In this document: piece by piece, positions 1-7,299 of the stretch
Numbering within the stretch: the stretch's first letter is position 1
Layout of the letters: every line of letters starts with the position of its first letter
From: Anaerolineaceae bacterium
Lineage (GTDB): Bacteria > Chloroflexota > Anaerolineae > Anaerolineales > Anaerolineaceae
Length of the DNA stretch: 17,954 nucleotides
Direction: 5' to 3'
NCBI GenBank assembly: GCA_003446605.1
Contig: DMDF01000031.1
Span: 1 to 17,954 of the forward strand
The notes under the pieces: model-generated
The model's input: only the letters and a program-made list of their open reading frames with translations
Told to the model about the DNA's origin: nothing
Databases searched by the model: none
Position numbers and translations under genes: made by a program

Positions 1-16
1 TTTCTATATGAGTCAT
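1..16 (-). CDS. 5' end of an unidentified gene, cut by the window edge
   Basis: On the minus strand an ATG at 16-14 follows a strong Shine-Dalgarno GGAGG (plus-strand CCTCC at 22-26) at a spacing of five bases. Only five complete codons are visible (Met-Thr-His-Ile-Glu), so the product cannot be named. A TATAAT -10 box at 81-86 upstream supports a real gene start. It lies downstream of uvrC on the same strand but 178 bases away, so it is probably a separate transcription unit. I am fairly sure a gene begins here and have no view on its function. Confidence 0.6.
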
Positions 17-67
17 CGTTACCTCCAAAGTAACCTTTTCTAATGAGGCACTACGGTTCGGGTAACG
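17..67 (-). promoter_or_regulatory. Structured leader with alternative pairings around the SD
   Basis: The minus-strand leader of the left-edge gene has CGTTACC (67-61), which is perfectly complementary to GGTAACG (23-17) next to the start codon and overlapping the SD. The same 3' segment can instead pair with GTTAC at 34-30, placing the SD in a 7-base loop. A third option is CCTC (48-45) pairing with GAGG (25-22) of the SD itself. These pairings exclude one another, as in translational switches. The stems are short (4-7 bp) and could arise by chance. I do not recognise a known riboswitch class. Confidence 0.3.
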
Positions 68-80
68 AATTTTTTCTGTG

Positions 81-109
81 ATTATATTGAATGGTTTGAA
101 GATAATGAA
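81..109 (-). promoter_or_regulatory. Promoter for the left-edge gene
   Basis: Reading the minus strand, a perfect TATAAT -10 lies at 86-81. A weak -35 (TTCATT, 109-104, three of six consensus bases) sits 17 bases upstream. The predicted start is near 74, giving a leader of about 58 bases to the ATG at 16. The -10 is convincing and the -35 is not. Confidence 0.5.
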
Positions 110-154
110 CCCATCGTTTATGGAATTATTTCTCAGATTATTTACAGCAATAGG

Positions 155-178
155 AAGATTAAACCACTTTCTAATCTT
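155..178 (-). terminator. Weak AT-rich hairpin downstream of uvrC
   Basis: AAGATTA (155-161) and TAATCTT (172-178) form a perfect 7-bp inverted repeat with a 10-base loop, 15 bases after the uvrC stop codon. There is no clear T tract after it on the minus strand, so it may mark the uvrC 3' end without being an efficient intrinsic terminator. The rest of 17-193 holds only the promoter and leader of the left-edge gene. Confidence 0.25.
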
Positions 179-193
179 TATCAAAACACTGCT

Positions 194-2056
194 TTATTGA
201 ATGGAGCGCAGGATTTCTTCTGCCAGCGAATGGTTAATGCCAGGCAGTTTTGCAATATCCTCTACAGATACCCGGCGCAAGTTTTCAACCGATCCAAATT
301 CTGCCAGCAGGGCTTTTTTTCTGGCAGGTCCAATTCCCGGTATTTCATCCAGAACGGATTTCAAGCTGTTCTTGCTGCGTTGATCGCGATGAGCGGTGAT
401 GGCAAAGCGATGGGCTTCATCTCGAATACGCTGCATGAGGAACAAACCCTGTGAATTACGCGGTAGTGCCAGTGGCTTATCCTGGTCGGGTAAAATGACA
501 AGCTCTTCACTCTTTGCCAACCCCACAGCTTGTACGGTATCCCTGAGATCGAACTCATCCAACACTTTTAATGCCCTGCTCAATTGTCCTTTACCGCCAT
601 CCACGATCAGCAGGTCGGGTAACACAGAAAAAGAAGGCTCAGCTTTTTTCCCAACATCCGTGCTCTCATGGTATGCCTGCCAGCGTCGAAAACGGCGGGC
701 GAGCACTTCCTCCATACTGGCAAAATCATCTGGTTGGTCGACCGATTTGATATTAAAACGGCGGTAAAGTTTTTTGTTGGGCACACCCTGCTCAAAGACT
801 ACCATGCTGCCCACCGAGGCTGTGCCCTGTGTGTTGGAAATATCGTAGCATTCCATGCGATTGGGTGGCTTGGGCATCCCCAATGCTGCTTGCAGTTCGG
901 TCAGGGCGACACTCTGTTTATGGGTATCCATTTCCCATTGAGATTTTAATGACCGCAGGGTTTCTACTGCATTCTCGGTAGCCATCTCAACTAGTTGTTT
1001 TGAGGTACCTCGTCGAGGAACCTTGAGCTCGATTTTTTCCCCATCTTTCTTTTGGTTGAGCCACTGTTGAATGATGACCGCCTCTTCAATATCCTTGGGC
1101 AGCAGCACCTCAGATGGGATGTAGGTGGATTGAGAGTAAAACTGCATCATAAACTGGGAGATGACTTCGCTATCCTTTTCATCATCTGCACCTTCCAGGA
1201 TGAAATATTCATGCCCGATCAGCTTGCCGCTGCGGATGAAGAAAATTTGTACGCACGCATCCCCATTGGAGCGAGCCATGGCTACTACATCGCTATTCTT
1301 GTTGCGCGTGGAAACGACTTTTTGTTTTTCAACTACCCTCTCGATCGCGTTGATCTGGTCACGTAAATTGGCGGCTTTCTCAAATTCCAGAGCGTCCGCC
1401 ATTTTCTGCATTATCTCTTGTAATCGATCAAGGATAGGTTCTGTTTCCCCCTCAAGGAACTTTCCCAGATCATGCAGCATCTGGTTGTAATCAGGTTCGT
1501 TGATCATGCCGATGCATGGCGCACTGCACAGCTTGATATCGTAATACAGGCAGGCACGCGCATCGCTGCCTGTGATCACACGATCGCAAGTGCGGTATTG
1601 GAAGATCTTGCGCAGTAGATCGAGGGTTTGATGCATTGCCCATACACTGGTGTAAGGACCGTAATATTTGCCACCGTCATCTTTCAGATTGCGTGTCACG
1701 GTTACCCTGGGAAAAGCTTCCTCCCAATGGACTTTGATATAAGGGTAACGTTTATCGTCTTTAAGGCGGACGTTATAGTGAGGACGGTGTTTCTTGATGA
1801 GATTCATTTCAAGAATCAGCGCTTCCAATTCTGAACCCACTACAATCCAATCGATATCTGCAATATCGCGCACCAGGTGTTTGGTTTTCAGAGATTGGTC
1901 AGTTGAAGATTGAAAATAAGATCGCACGCGGCTGCGAAGATTGATCGCTTTACCAACATAGATGATCTTTCCATCTCTGTCTTTCATCAAGTAACAGCCG
2001 GGTTTGGTGGGCAGTGTATGAAGCATATTCTCGATATGTTCGTTCGAGGAAACCAT
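194..2056 (-). CDS. uvrC: UvrABC excinuclease subunit C
   Basis: UvrC makes the dual incision around lesions marked by UvrA/UvrB in nucleotide excision repair. The 620-residue length is normal. The N-terminal GIY-YIG nuclease is seen as GCY at 20-22, YVG at 33-35, the following Arg-rich helix, and the metal-binding Glu in LLE-type context near 83. Four Cys spaced C-x11-C-x7-C-x3-C follow, matching the iron-sulfur ligands reported for UvrC. Next come a UVR helix pair (UvrB contact), the RNase H-like 5'-incision domain (YDIS, VDGGKGQL, DEAHRFA) and a C-terminal tandem helix-hairpin-helix. The start at 2056 is preferred because the GIY domain follows at the usual distance. No well-spaced SD is seen: GGGAG lies only one base from the ATG. 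A TAAAAT box six bases upstream suggests a leaderless start. Divergent from the DNPH1-like gene. Confidence 0.97.
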   Translation of the reverse strand: MVSSNEHIENMLHTLPTKPGCYLMKDRDGKIIYVGKAINLRSRVRSYFQSSTDQSLKTKHLVRDIADIDWIVVGSELEALILEMNLIKKHRPHYNVRLKDDKRYPYIKVHWEEAFPRVTVTRNLKDDGGKYYGPYTSVWAMHQTLDLLRKIFQYRTCDRVITGSDARACLYYDIKLCSAPCIGMINEPDYNQMLHDLGKFLEGETEPILDRLQEIMQKMADALEFEKAANLRDQINAIERVVEKQKVVSTRNKNSDVVAMARSNGDACVQIFFIRSGKLIGHEYFILEGADDEKDSEVISQFMMQFYSQSTYIPSEVLLPKDIEEAVIIQQWLNQKKDGEKIELKVPRRGTSKQLVEMATENAVETLRSLKSQWEMDTHKQSVALTELQAALGMPKPPNRMECYDISNTQGTASVGSMVVFEQGVPNKKLYRRFNIKSVDQPDDFASMEEVLARRFRRWQAYHESTDVGKKAEPSFSVLPDLLIVDGGKGQLSRALKVLDEFDLRDTVQAVGLAKSEELVILPDQDKPLALPRNSQGLFLMQRIRDEAHRFAITAHRDQRSKNSLKSVLDEIPGIGPARKKALLAEFGSVENLRRVSVEDIAKLPGINHSLAEEILRSIQ

Positions 2057-2062
2057 GCTCCC

Positions 2063-2068
2063 ATTTTA
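2063..2068 (-). promoter_or_regulatory. Candidate -10 box for leaderless uvrC
   Basis: On the minus strand TAAAAT ends six bases before the uvrC ATG, so transcription would start at or within a base or two of the start codon. No -35 match is visible at 16-18 bases, which keeps confidence modest. Confidence 0.35.
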
Positions 2069-2118
2069 ACACGCACAAAACATGATAGAGTATTATTTAT
2101 TTTAAAATTGGAGGAATG

Positions 2119-2538
2119 ATGCAGGTATATTTCTCATGCTCGATCACCGGTGGGCGGGCGGAGCAACAGATCTATCAGATGATAGTCCAGCATATGGAAC
2201 AGCAGGGTTTGAGCGTACCAACAGCTCACCTTGCACAGGTAGGTGTGGTAGATGAAGAAAGCATCATTGAGGCTCCTACTGTCTATCGCAGGGATGTGGA
2301 TTGGGTTATACAAAGCGATATTATTGTGGCGGAAGTAAGTACACCTTCGCACGGTGTAGGATATGAGCTGGCGGTTGCTGAGTTTCATGACAAACCGATT
2401 TTCTGTTGTTATCAACTTGACAGAAAAGTATCCAAAATGATATTAGGAAATGATTATCCATACCTTCAGATCTATGCATATCGAGAGATCAAAGATCTGC
2501 TGGATGCTCTGGACGCTTTTTTAGCAGATTTTCTTTAA
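2119..2538 (+). CDS. DNPH1/Rcl-like 2'-deoxynucleoside 5'-phosphate N-hydrolase
   Basis: The 139-residue protein belongs to the nucleoside 2-deoxyribosyltransferase fold and most resembles the Rcl/DNPH1 branch, which cleaves the N-glycosidic bond of deoxynucleoside 5'-monophosphates. Visible signatures: the N-terminal strand and phosphate loop YFSCSITGGR (4-13), RRDVDW (57-62, Asp59) and TPSHGVGYEL (75-84), whose Glu83 matches the catalytic Glu of the family. Two ATG codons are in frame at 2116 and 2119. The SD GGAGG at 2110-2114 is one base from the first and four from the second, so I use 2119. It is divergent from uvrC with 62 bases between start codons, which fits a shared role in DNA or nucleotide quality control. 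That link is an inference. A plain deoxyribosyltransferase or another nucleotide hydrolase is the main alternative. Confidence 0.8.
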   Translation: MQVYFSCSITGGRAEQQIYQMIVQHMEQQGLSVPTAHLAQVGVVDEESIIEAPTVYRRDVDWVIQSDIIVAEVSTPSHGVGYELAVAEFHDKPIFCCYQLDRKVSKMILGNDYPYLQIYAYREIKDLLDALDAFLADFL

Positions 2539-2574
2539 AGGAAAGATGTCATATGAGGAAGATGATATTAATCA

Positions 2575-2707
2575 TTGCGGTACAGACATCAAAGAGATAA
2601 TATTGCCGCGGTGACATTTGGGGTTACAAGAAACTACTTATAACACTCATCAATGTCTCCTCCTTTGGCATTAGCAGCCGCTGACAATCCTCCCTGCCAG
2701 CGGCTGC
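2575..2707 (+). ncRNA. Candidate small RNA with promoter, CU-rich motifs and terminator
   Basis: The 249-base gap between the DNPH1-like gene and the J-domain gene has no convincing ORF. It contains TTGCGG (2575-2580), a 17-base spacer and TAATAT (2598-2603), which would start a transcript near 2610. It also contains a GC-rich hairpin at 2674-2707. The roughly 100-base RNA would carry TCCTCC twice, once upstream of the hairpin (2658-2663) and once in its loop (2688-2693), both complementary to a GGAGGA ribosome-binding site. The promoter match is moderate. The segment could equally be the 3' UTR of the upstream gene. Confidence 0.3.
2674..2707 (+). terminator. Intrinsic terminator-like hairpin
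   Basis: GCAGCCGCTG (2674-2683) and CAGCGGCTGC (2698-2707) form a perfect 10-bp GC-rich stem with a 14-base loop, followed by TTGTTT. It would end transcription from the DNPH1-like gene or from the candidate small RNA before the J-domain gene. The T tract is interrupted, so efficiency is uncertain. Confidence 0.6.
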
Positions 2708-2751
2708 TTGTTTAACATGGTTAGAATAATATTAAATCTGCATCTGGTCAC

Positions 2752-2780
2752 TTGCGCTGTTTTTTTCACGCTCTTACAAT
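2752..2780 (+). promoter_or_regulatory. Promoter of the cbpA-htrA unit
   Basis: TTGCGC (2752-2757), a 17-base spacer and TACAAT (2775-2780) fit a sigma70-type promoter. The predicted start is at about 2787-2788, coinciding with the ATG at 2788, so the mRNA would be leaderless. No SD precedes that ATG. Confidence 0.55.
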
Positions 2781-2787
2781 AATGGAC

Positions 2788-3729
2788 ATGGATTATAAAG
2801 ATTATTACAAAATTCTTGGGGTTGAGAAAAACGCCACGGCGGAGGATATCAAAAAGGCATATCGCAAACTTGCTATGAAATATCACCCCGATAAAAATCC
2901 CGGGAACAAACAAGCAGAAGAGAAATTCAAAGAGATCAATGAGGCGAATGAAGTGCTCAGTGATCCAGAAAAACGTGCTCACTATGATCAACTATCGAAT
3001 ACGTATTCTTCTTGGCAGCAAGCTGGCGGTAATCCGAATTCCTTCAGCTGGGAAGACCTTTTCAATAATTCACAGTACGCATCACGCAGCACCAATGTAA
3101 ATACGGGTGATTTTGGTGATATGTTCGGGGGTGGGATGGGTGGTTTTTCCGATTTTTTCAATGCTTTTTTTGGAGGAGAGCGAGCGCAAAATCAGCGACG
3201 CACAACCACCACACAGCGAACACCGCAACAACAAGCCTACCAACAACAGGTCACCATTTCATTTTGGGAAGCCTATCATGGCACAACCCGGATTTTGCAA
3301 TTTGACAACAAGAAGATAGAAGTGAAAATTCCAGCCGGAGTTCGTACGGGTAGTAAAGTGCGTGTTTCTGGAGCTGGACCCAGGCAAGCGAGGGGCGGGA
3401 AATCGGATATCTATCTGATCATCAACGTTAGCCAGGATGATCGCTTCACAATCAATGGAAATGAAATTCAAACTATGGTTGATGTTGATATGTTTACTGC
3501 CCTGTTGGGTGGGGAAACAAAAGTAAATACCCCTGATGGAGATGTGATCTTAAAGATCCCTGCTGGAACACAACCCATGCAAGTCTTTCGTTTGAAAGGA
3601 CGTGGCATGCCATCTTTAAAAGAAAAAGGGAAGAAAGGCGATCTCTTAGTGAAAGTAAAGGTTGAACTTCCCCGAAATTTGAGTGAAGAACAAAAATCCA
3701 TTTTGCGGGAGATGCGTAAAAAGGAGTGA
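2788..3729 (+). CDS. cbpA: CbpA-type J-domain co-chaperone (type II, no zinc finger)
   Basis: J-domain proteins deliver substrates to DnaK and stimulate its ATPase. The 313-residue product has an N-terminal J domain (about 1-70) with the HPD motif at 33-35, then a Gly/Phe-rich linker (GDMFGGGMGGFSDFF type), then two C-terminal beta domains. The CxxCxGxG zinc repeats of DnaJ are absent, so it is the CbpA/DnaJB class. An upstream TTG at 2752 and ATG at 2782 are in frame. I choose 2788 because the J domain begins directly after it and the -10 box at 2775-2780 would place the earlier codons inside the promoter. The stop lies two bases before the htrA ATG, so the two are co-transcribed. The symbol reflects domain type; a general dnaJ label is also reasonable. 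Confidence 0.92.
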   Translation: MDYKDYYKILGVEKNATAEDIKKAYRKLAMKYHPDKNPGNKQAEEKFKEINEANEVLSDPEKRAHYDQLSNTYSSWQQAGGNPNSFSWEDLFNNSQYASRSTNVNTGDFGDMFGGGMGGFSDFFNAFFGGERAQNQRRTTTTQRTPQQQAYQQQVTISFWEAYHGTTRILQFDNKKIEVKIPAGVRTGSKVRVSGAGPRQARGGKSDIYLIINVSQDDRFTINGNEIQTMVDVDMFTALLGGETKVNTPDGDVILKIPAGTQPMQVFRLKGRGMPSLKEKGKKGDLLVKVKVELPRNLSEEQKSILREMRKKE

Positions 3730-3731
3730 AA

Positions 3732-4898
3732 ATGTTGAAGCGACAAAATATTGTTTTTACCGTCATTATTATATTTGCTCTGTTTTTAGGAGCTTGTACC
3801 ACTGTCACAACACAGCCAAACACCGAACCAACACAAGCGCGCAGTTTGGATCAGGAAGAGCAAAACAACTTACCAGCTCAGGTGATTGAATATAGTGGAG
3901 GGGAAGATGCCCTGGTCGATATTTACCAGCGAGTAAACCCGGGCATTGTTTCCGTGATCGTTTATACAGCAGATGGAAATGTGGGTCAGGGTTCTGGATT
4001 TGTATATGATCTGGAAGGGCATATTATCAATAACTATCATGTGGTGGAAGATGCACAGGAGATTGAGGTTACTTTCCCGGAAGGAACCCGCGCACGGGCA
4101 ACTGTTATCGGGGAGGATGTGGATTCAGATATAGCTGTCATCTTTGTGGATGTGGACCAGAATGTACTCCATCCACTCGCGCTGGGCAATTCTTCTGATT
4201 TGGAGGTTGGGCAATTTGTGATTGCAATTGGCAACCCCTATGGATACTCTGGTACCATGACGACGGGCATCATCTCGGCGCGAGGAAGAATTCTTGATTC
4301 GTTGCGATCCACGCAGACTGGCTCGAACTATGCAGCCGGTGATCTGCTGCAAACGGATGCTGCTATCAACCCTGGCAATTCGGGTGGACCGCTGCTGGAT
4401 CTGAATGGAAATGTAATTGGAATTAATCGTGCAATCTATGCCGATTCCTCCAGCGTTCTGGTTGGCTCTGCTTCTTACAGTGGTATAGGATTTGCCATCC
4501 CAATCGATATTGTGAAAAAAGTGGTGCCTTTTTTGATTACAGATGGCTCGTATGATTACCCATTTCTGGGCATCTCCAGCCAGGATGGCTTGACCATGAA
4601 GGAAGTGGAAGCGATGGGATTTGATCCCAGTATCCAGGGTGTGTACGTTTTGGGTGTAACATCTGGTGGTCCAGCAGCTCGCGCAGGCTTGAAAGCCGGA
4701 ACACGCTCTACTGAATATGAAGGATTGTATGCAGGTGGGGATATGATCCTGGCACTAGATGGGAATCCGGTGGAGAATTTCAATGGATTGCTTACCTATC
4801 TTTTCATGAATAAAGCACCCGGTGACCAGATAACATTGACCATTTTGAGGAATGGGACTGAAAAAGATGTTGTTGTTACATTAGGTACCAGACGTTGA
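3732..4898 (+). CDS. HtrA/DegP-like serine protease, predicted lipoprotein
   Basis: Predicted to degrade or handle misfolded proteins outside the cytoplasmic membrane. The 388-residue protein starts with a short basic and hydrophobic signal ending in the lipobox LGAC, with Cys22 as the lipidation site. A low-complexity tether leads to a trypsin-like domain with the catalytic triad visible: His103 (NNYHVVED), Asp133 (DSDIAVI) and Ser217 (NPGNSGGP). One C-terminal PDZ domain (about 275-388) contains GGPAARAGLKAG and GDMILALDG. The ATG at 3732 has a good SD (AAGGAG, 3721-3726) at five bases. An in-frame GTG at 3726 overlaps that SD and is less likely. It follows the J-domain gene by two bases, giving a protein quality-control unit. 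One PDZ rather than two makes it closer to DegS or Gram-positive HtrA than to DegP. Confidence 0.93.
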   Translation: MLKRQNIVFTVIIIFALFLGACTTVTTQPNTEPTQARSLDQEEQNNLPAQVIEYSGGEDALVDIYQRVNPGIVSVIVYTADGNVGQGSGFVYDLEGHIINNYHVVEDAQEIEVTFPEGTRARATVIGEDVDSDIAVIFVDVDQNVLHPLALGNSSDLEVGQFVIAIGNPYGYSGTMTTGIISARGRILDSLRSTQTGSNYAAGDLLQTDAAINPGNSGGPLLDLNGNVIGINRAIYADSSSVLVGSASYSGIGFAIPIDIVKKVVPFLITDGSYDYPFLGISSQDGLTMKEVEAMGFDPSIQGVYVLGVTSGGPAARAGLKAGTRSTEYEGLYAGGDMILALDGNPVENFNGLLTYLFMNKAPGDQITLTILRNGTEKDVVVTLGTRR

Positions 4899-4902
4899 GC
4901 AT

Positions 4903-4936
4903 AAAAGAGCTCCTCATTTTCGAGGAGCTCTTTTTT
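4903..4936. terminator. Two-way intrinsic terminator between htrA and the convergent gene
   Basis: GAGCTCCTC (4907-4915) and GAGGAGCTC (4922-4930) form a 9-bp stem with a 6-base loop, extended by AAAA on the left and TTTTTT on the right. It works on both strands by sequence: six T on plus and four on minus. The stop codon of the minus-strand gene (4937-4935) sits inside the right T run. Confidence 0.9.
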
Positions 4937-5558
4937 ACTCGGTAATTTCAAGGTTGTTTGCCAGTAAAAGCAGGTCATCAAAAAGTGCATTCAATTCCTG
5001 CAATGCTTTTTGGGTGTTATTGGGAAGGTAGTTCTTGACGGCGGTAACCCGGCTGTTTAAATCGATCTTTTCGGGAAAATCCCCAATATCCAAGGTTCCA
5101 ATATCCGCTTCTACATACCCCAAGGCGATCGAAAGGCGGGTTTCATTTCCCTCCATTAATGCAATGCGCGCAATGTTCACATTATTCTGGATCTGGTAAA
5201 CATTGACCAGTGTGACTGCCACATCATGACGGGTTTTCAGATCTTCATAGTCACCTTGTAAAGTGTTGTATTGGGACTCGATGTTTTGCAAGCGCAGTGC
5301 TTCTTCTTTTTGGGCGTTGTATTCCTTGGTAGCGGGTTGGTGAACCAGGAAGAATACTAAACCTGCTCCAATAGCGAGAAGGAGGACAGCTAAAAGGATT
5401 TGACGCAATGCTTTCTGAAAGAAGGTTTTTTTCTTGCCTGGGGTCTCCTCTTTCTTAACTTCTGATTTATGGAGGCTCTCTTTTGCTTTCTTTTCAGTAT
5501 CCACCTTCGCTGTCGAATTTAACGGCGGGGTAGAAGGGTTTTCTTTGATCTCTGCCAT
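4935..5558 (-). CDS. Unidentified one-pass membrane protein with coiled coil
   Basis: I do not recognise the family. The 207-residue protein has a Lys/Glu/Pro/Ser-rich, probably disordered N-terminus (1-50) and one hydrophobic segment (about 54-72, ending LVFFLV). A heptad-like acidic and Gln-rich helix (about 78-112) is followed by a helical C-terminal part with Leu-rich ends. The positive residues before the membrane segment suggest N-in, C-out topology. The start at 5558 has an SD (AAAGGA) about seven bases upstream. It is convergent with htrA and divergent from murJ, so it is probably transcribed alone. The layout resembles HemX-like or divisome-type bitopic proteins, but only in architecture. 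That it is a real gene is well supported; its role is not. Confidence 0.8.
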   Translation of the reverse strand: MAEIKENPSTPPLNSTAKVDTEKKAKESLHKSEVKKEETPGKKKTFFQKALRQILLAVLLLAIGAGLVFFLVHQPATKEYNAQKEEALRLQNIESQYNTLQGDYEDLKTRHDVAVTLVNVYQIQNNVNIARIALMEGNETRLSIALGYVEADIGTLDIGDFPEKIDLNSRVTAVKNYLPNNTQKALQELNALFDDLLLLANNLEITE

Positions 5559-5649
5559 AAGTGATTCCTTTCTATGTGCTTGTATATAGTATATTCCTTT
5601 CTTTGCCTTACAGCGGATTAAGGATTTATTAAAAACAGCAACCCTTGGG

Positions 5650-5655
5650 TATAAT
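5650..5655 (+). promoter_or_regulatory. -10 box for leaderless murJ
   Basis: A perfect TATAAT ends seven bases before the ATG at 5663, so the transcript would begin at or next to the start codon. No SD is present. The -35 region (TTATTA at 5626-5631, 18-base spacer) matches poorly. Confidence 0.55.
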
Positions 5656-5662
5656 CAAGAGC

Positions 5663-7258
5663 ATGCCTGAAAAAGAGAATAGCATACATCAAGCGAATCA
5701 TCAAATTGCTCGCGCAGCAGGTACGGTGATGGTCGCTTATATCATCAGCAATCTAGCAGGGCTTTTGGCTAAAACACTCACTGCAAAAGCATTCGGAACC
5801 GGTGCGGATAGTGAAGCCTTCTATGCTGCCAATCGTTTTTCTGAGATTCTGTTTAATCTGGTTGCGGGCGGTGCATTGGGTTCTGCATTCATACCAACTT
5901 TCACCGGTTTTCTAGTGAAAAAAGATCATGAGGGCGCCTGGAAGCTGGCGAGTGCGATCATCAATTGGGTTTTGTTGATCTTAACCATCATCAGCATCCT
6001 GGCGATGATCTTCTCACAGCAGGTGGTGCATTATATTCTGGCACCAGGTTTTTCCACGGTAAGTCTGGAAAAGGAGCTCTTGACCGCTCAGTTGCTTCGC
6101 ATTCAGCTTCCATCTGCTATCATCTTTGGGTTGAGCGGTCTGGTGATGGGAATTCTCAATGCACACCAGAGCTTTTTTGTCTCCTCTCTGGCTCCGGGAA
6201 TGTATCAATTGGGCTGGATTTTTGGCGCCCTGGTTCTTGCCCCCCGTTATGGCGTATATGGACTTTCTTACGGTATTCTAATCGGTGCAAGTTTACATCT
6301 ATTGGTTCAGATTCCGCGCTTGTTAAGACTCCCGCATGTTCACTATCATGCCGGCTTGGGTGGAAAGAACCCGGCAGTGAAGGAAGTTGGAAGATTGATG
6401 GCTCCGCGATTGTTGGGTGTAGCCGTCGTGCAGTTAAATTTTCTTGTGAACACCTATCTTGCTTCTCTTCAGCCGGAAGGGAGTGTGACAGCCATCAGCC
6501 TGGCATTTTCACTCATGCTGATGCCGCAAGCAGCTATTGCTCAATCCATTTCGATCGCTTCTCTTCCCACTTTTTCTGCGCAGGTGGCTGCTGGAAAGCT
6601 GGATGAGATGCGTTCGTCCTTTACATCCACCTTACGTATGATCCTGTTCCTTGCTATACCTGCGACCGTTGGCTTGGTACTGATGCGTTCTGATATTGTG
6701 CGGGTACTATATGAAAGGGGAGAATTCACCGCGCAGTCTACTACTCTGGTGGCGTGGGCATTGTTATGGTATGCGCTTGGTCTGGTTGGGCATTGCATTG
6801 TAGAGATCACCAGCCGAGCATTTTACGCGCAACATGATACTAAAACGCCGGTACTGGTAGGGGTGGGAGCGATGAGTTTGAATCTGATATTGAGCATTCT
6901 CTTCAGCCGACTTTTTACCTCCATTGGTTGGCTGCCGCATGGAGGGCTTGCTCTTGCAAATACCACTGCTACACTGCTGGAAGCATTTGTTTTGTTATTA
7001 TTTATGAATAAAAGAATGCATGGATTGGATAATCGAAACTTAAAGACGGGTGTTATCAAAGCAATCGTGGCATCCGCTGTGATGGCTGTCGTGGTTCTGT
7101 TGGGTATATCAACAACATGGGGTGTGTCGTACGGGCTGCAGGTTGTGTTAACGATAGTTATTGCAGCAGTGGTTTATACCAGCATCATGTATTTGTTAAA
7201 AGTGGAAGAGATCCGATCTTTGATTCGGGCGCTTAAAAGAAAATTGCAGAGAGCCTGA
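5663..7258 (+). CDS. murJ: Lipid II flippase MurJ (MviN family)
   Basis: MurJ moves the peptidoglycan precursor lipid II across the cytoplasmic membrane. The 531-residue protein is hydrophobic throughout, with about 13-14 predicted membrane segments. It shows the family N-terminal signature: AFGTGADSEAFYAANR, then a helix ending in GGALGSAFIPTF. The conserved YERGEF segment of the second half is also seen. Length and order match MurJ of the MOP exporter superfamily. An in-frame TTG at 5645 precedes the TATAAT box and is unlikely; ATG 5663 puts the first helix in the usual place. The next gene starts 41 bases downstream on the same strand with its own strong SD, so co-transcription is possible. 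A wider MviN-like polysaccharide flippase role is the alternative. Confidence 0.93.
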   Translation: MPEKENSIHQANHQIARAAGTVMVAYIISNLAGLLAKTLTAKAFGTGADSEAFYAANRFSEILFNLVAGGALGSAFIPTFTGFLVKKDHEGAWKLASAIINWVLLILTIISILAMIFSQQVVHYILAPGFSTVSLEKELLTAQLLRIQLPSAIIFGLSGLVMGILNAHQSFFVSSLAPGMYQLGWIFGALVLAPRYGVYGLSYGILIGASLHLLVQIPRLLRLPHVHYHAGLGGKNPAVKEVGRLMAPRLLGVAVVQLNFLVNTYLASLQPEGSVTAISLAFSLMLMPQAAIAQSISIASLPTFSAQVAAGKLDEMRSSFTSTLRMILFLAIPATVGLVLMRSDIVRVLYERGEFTAQSTTLVAWALLWYALGLVGHCIVEITSRAFYAQHDTKTPVLVGVGAMSLNLILSILFSRLFTSIGWLPHGGLALANTTATLLEAFVLLLFMNKRMHGLDNRNLKTGVIKAIVASAVMAVVVLLGISTTWGVSYGLQVVLTIVIAAVVYTSIMYLLKVEEIRSLIRALKRKLQRA

Positions 7259-7299
7259 TTTATATATTAAAACAAAGAGAAAATTGATAGGAGGTACTG

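Noticed and set aside
2553..2600. A 15-codon ORF starting ATGAGGAAG after the DNPH1-like gene
   Set aside because: Too short to support, with only a poor AGGA upstream; the stretch is better explained as 3' UTR or small-RNA promoter.
5965..6606. A 213-codon plus-strand ORF inside murJ
   Set aside because: It is an out-of-frame shadow of murJ: Cys/Ser/His-rich, without domain signatures, while the murJ frame is fully conserved.
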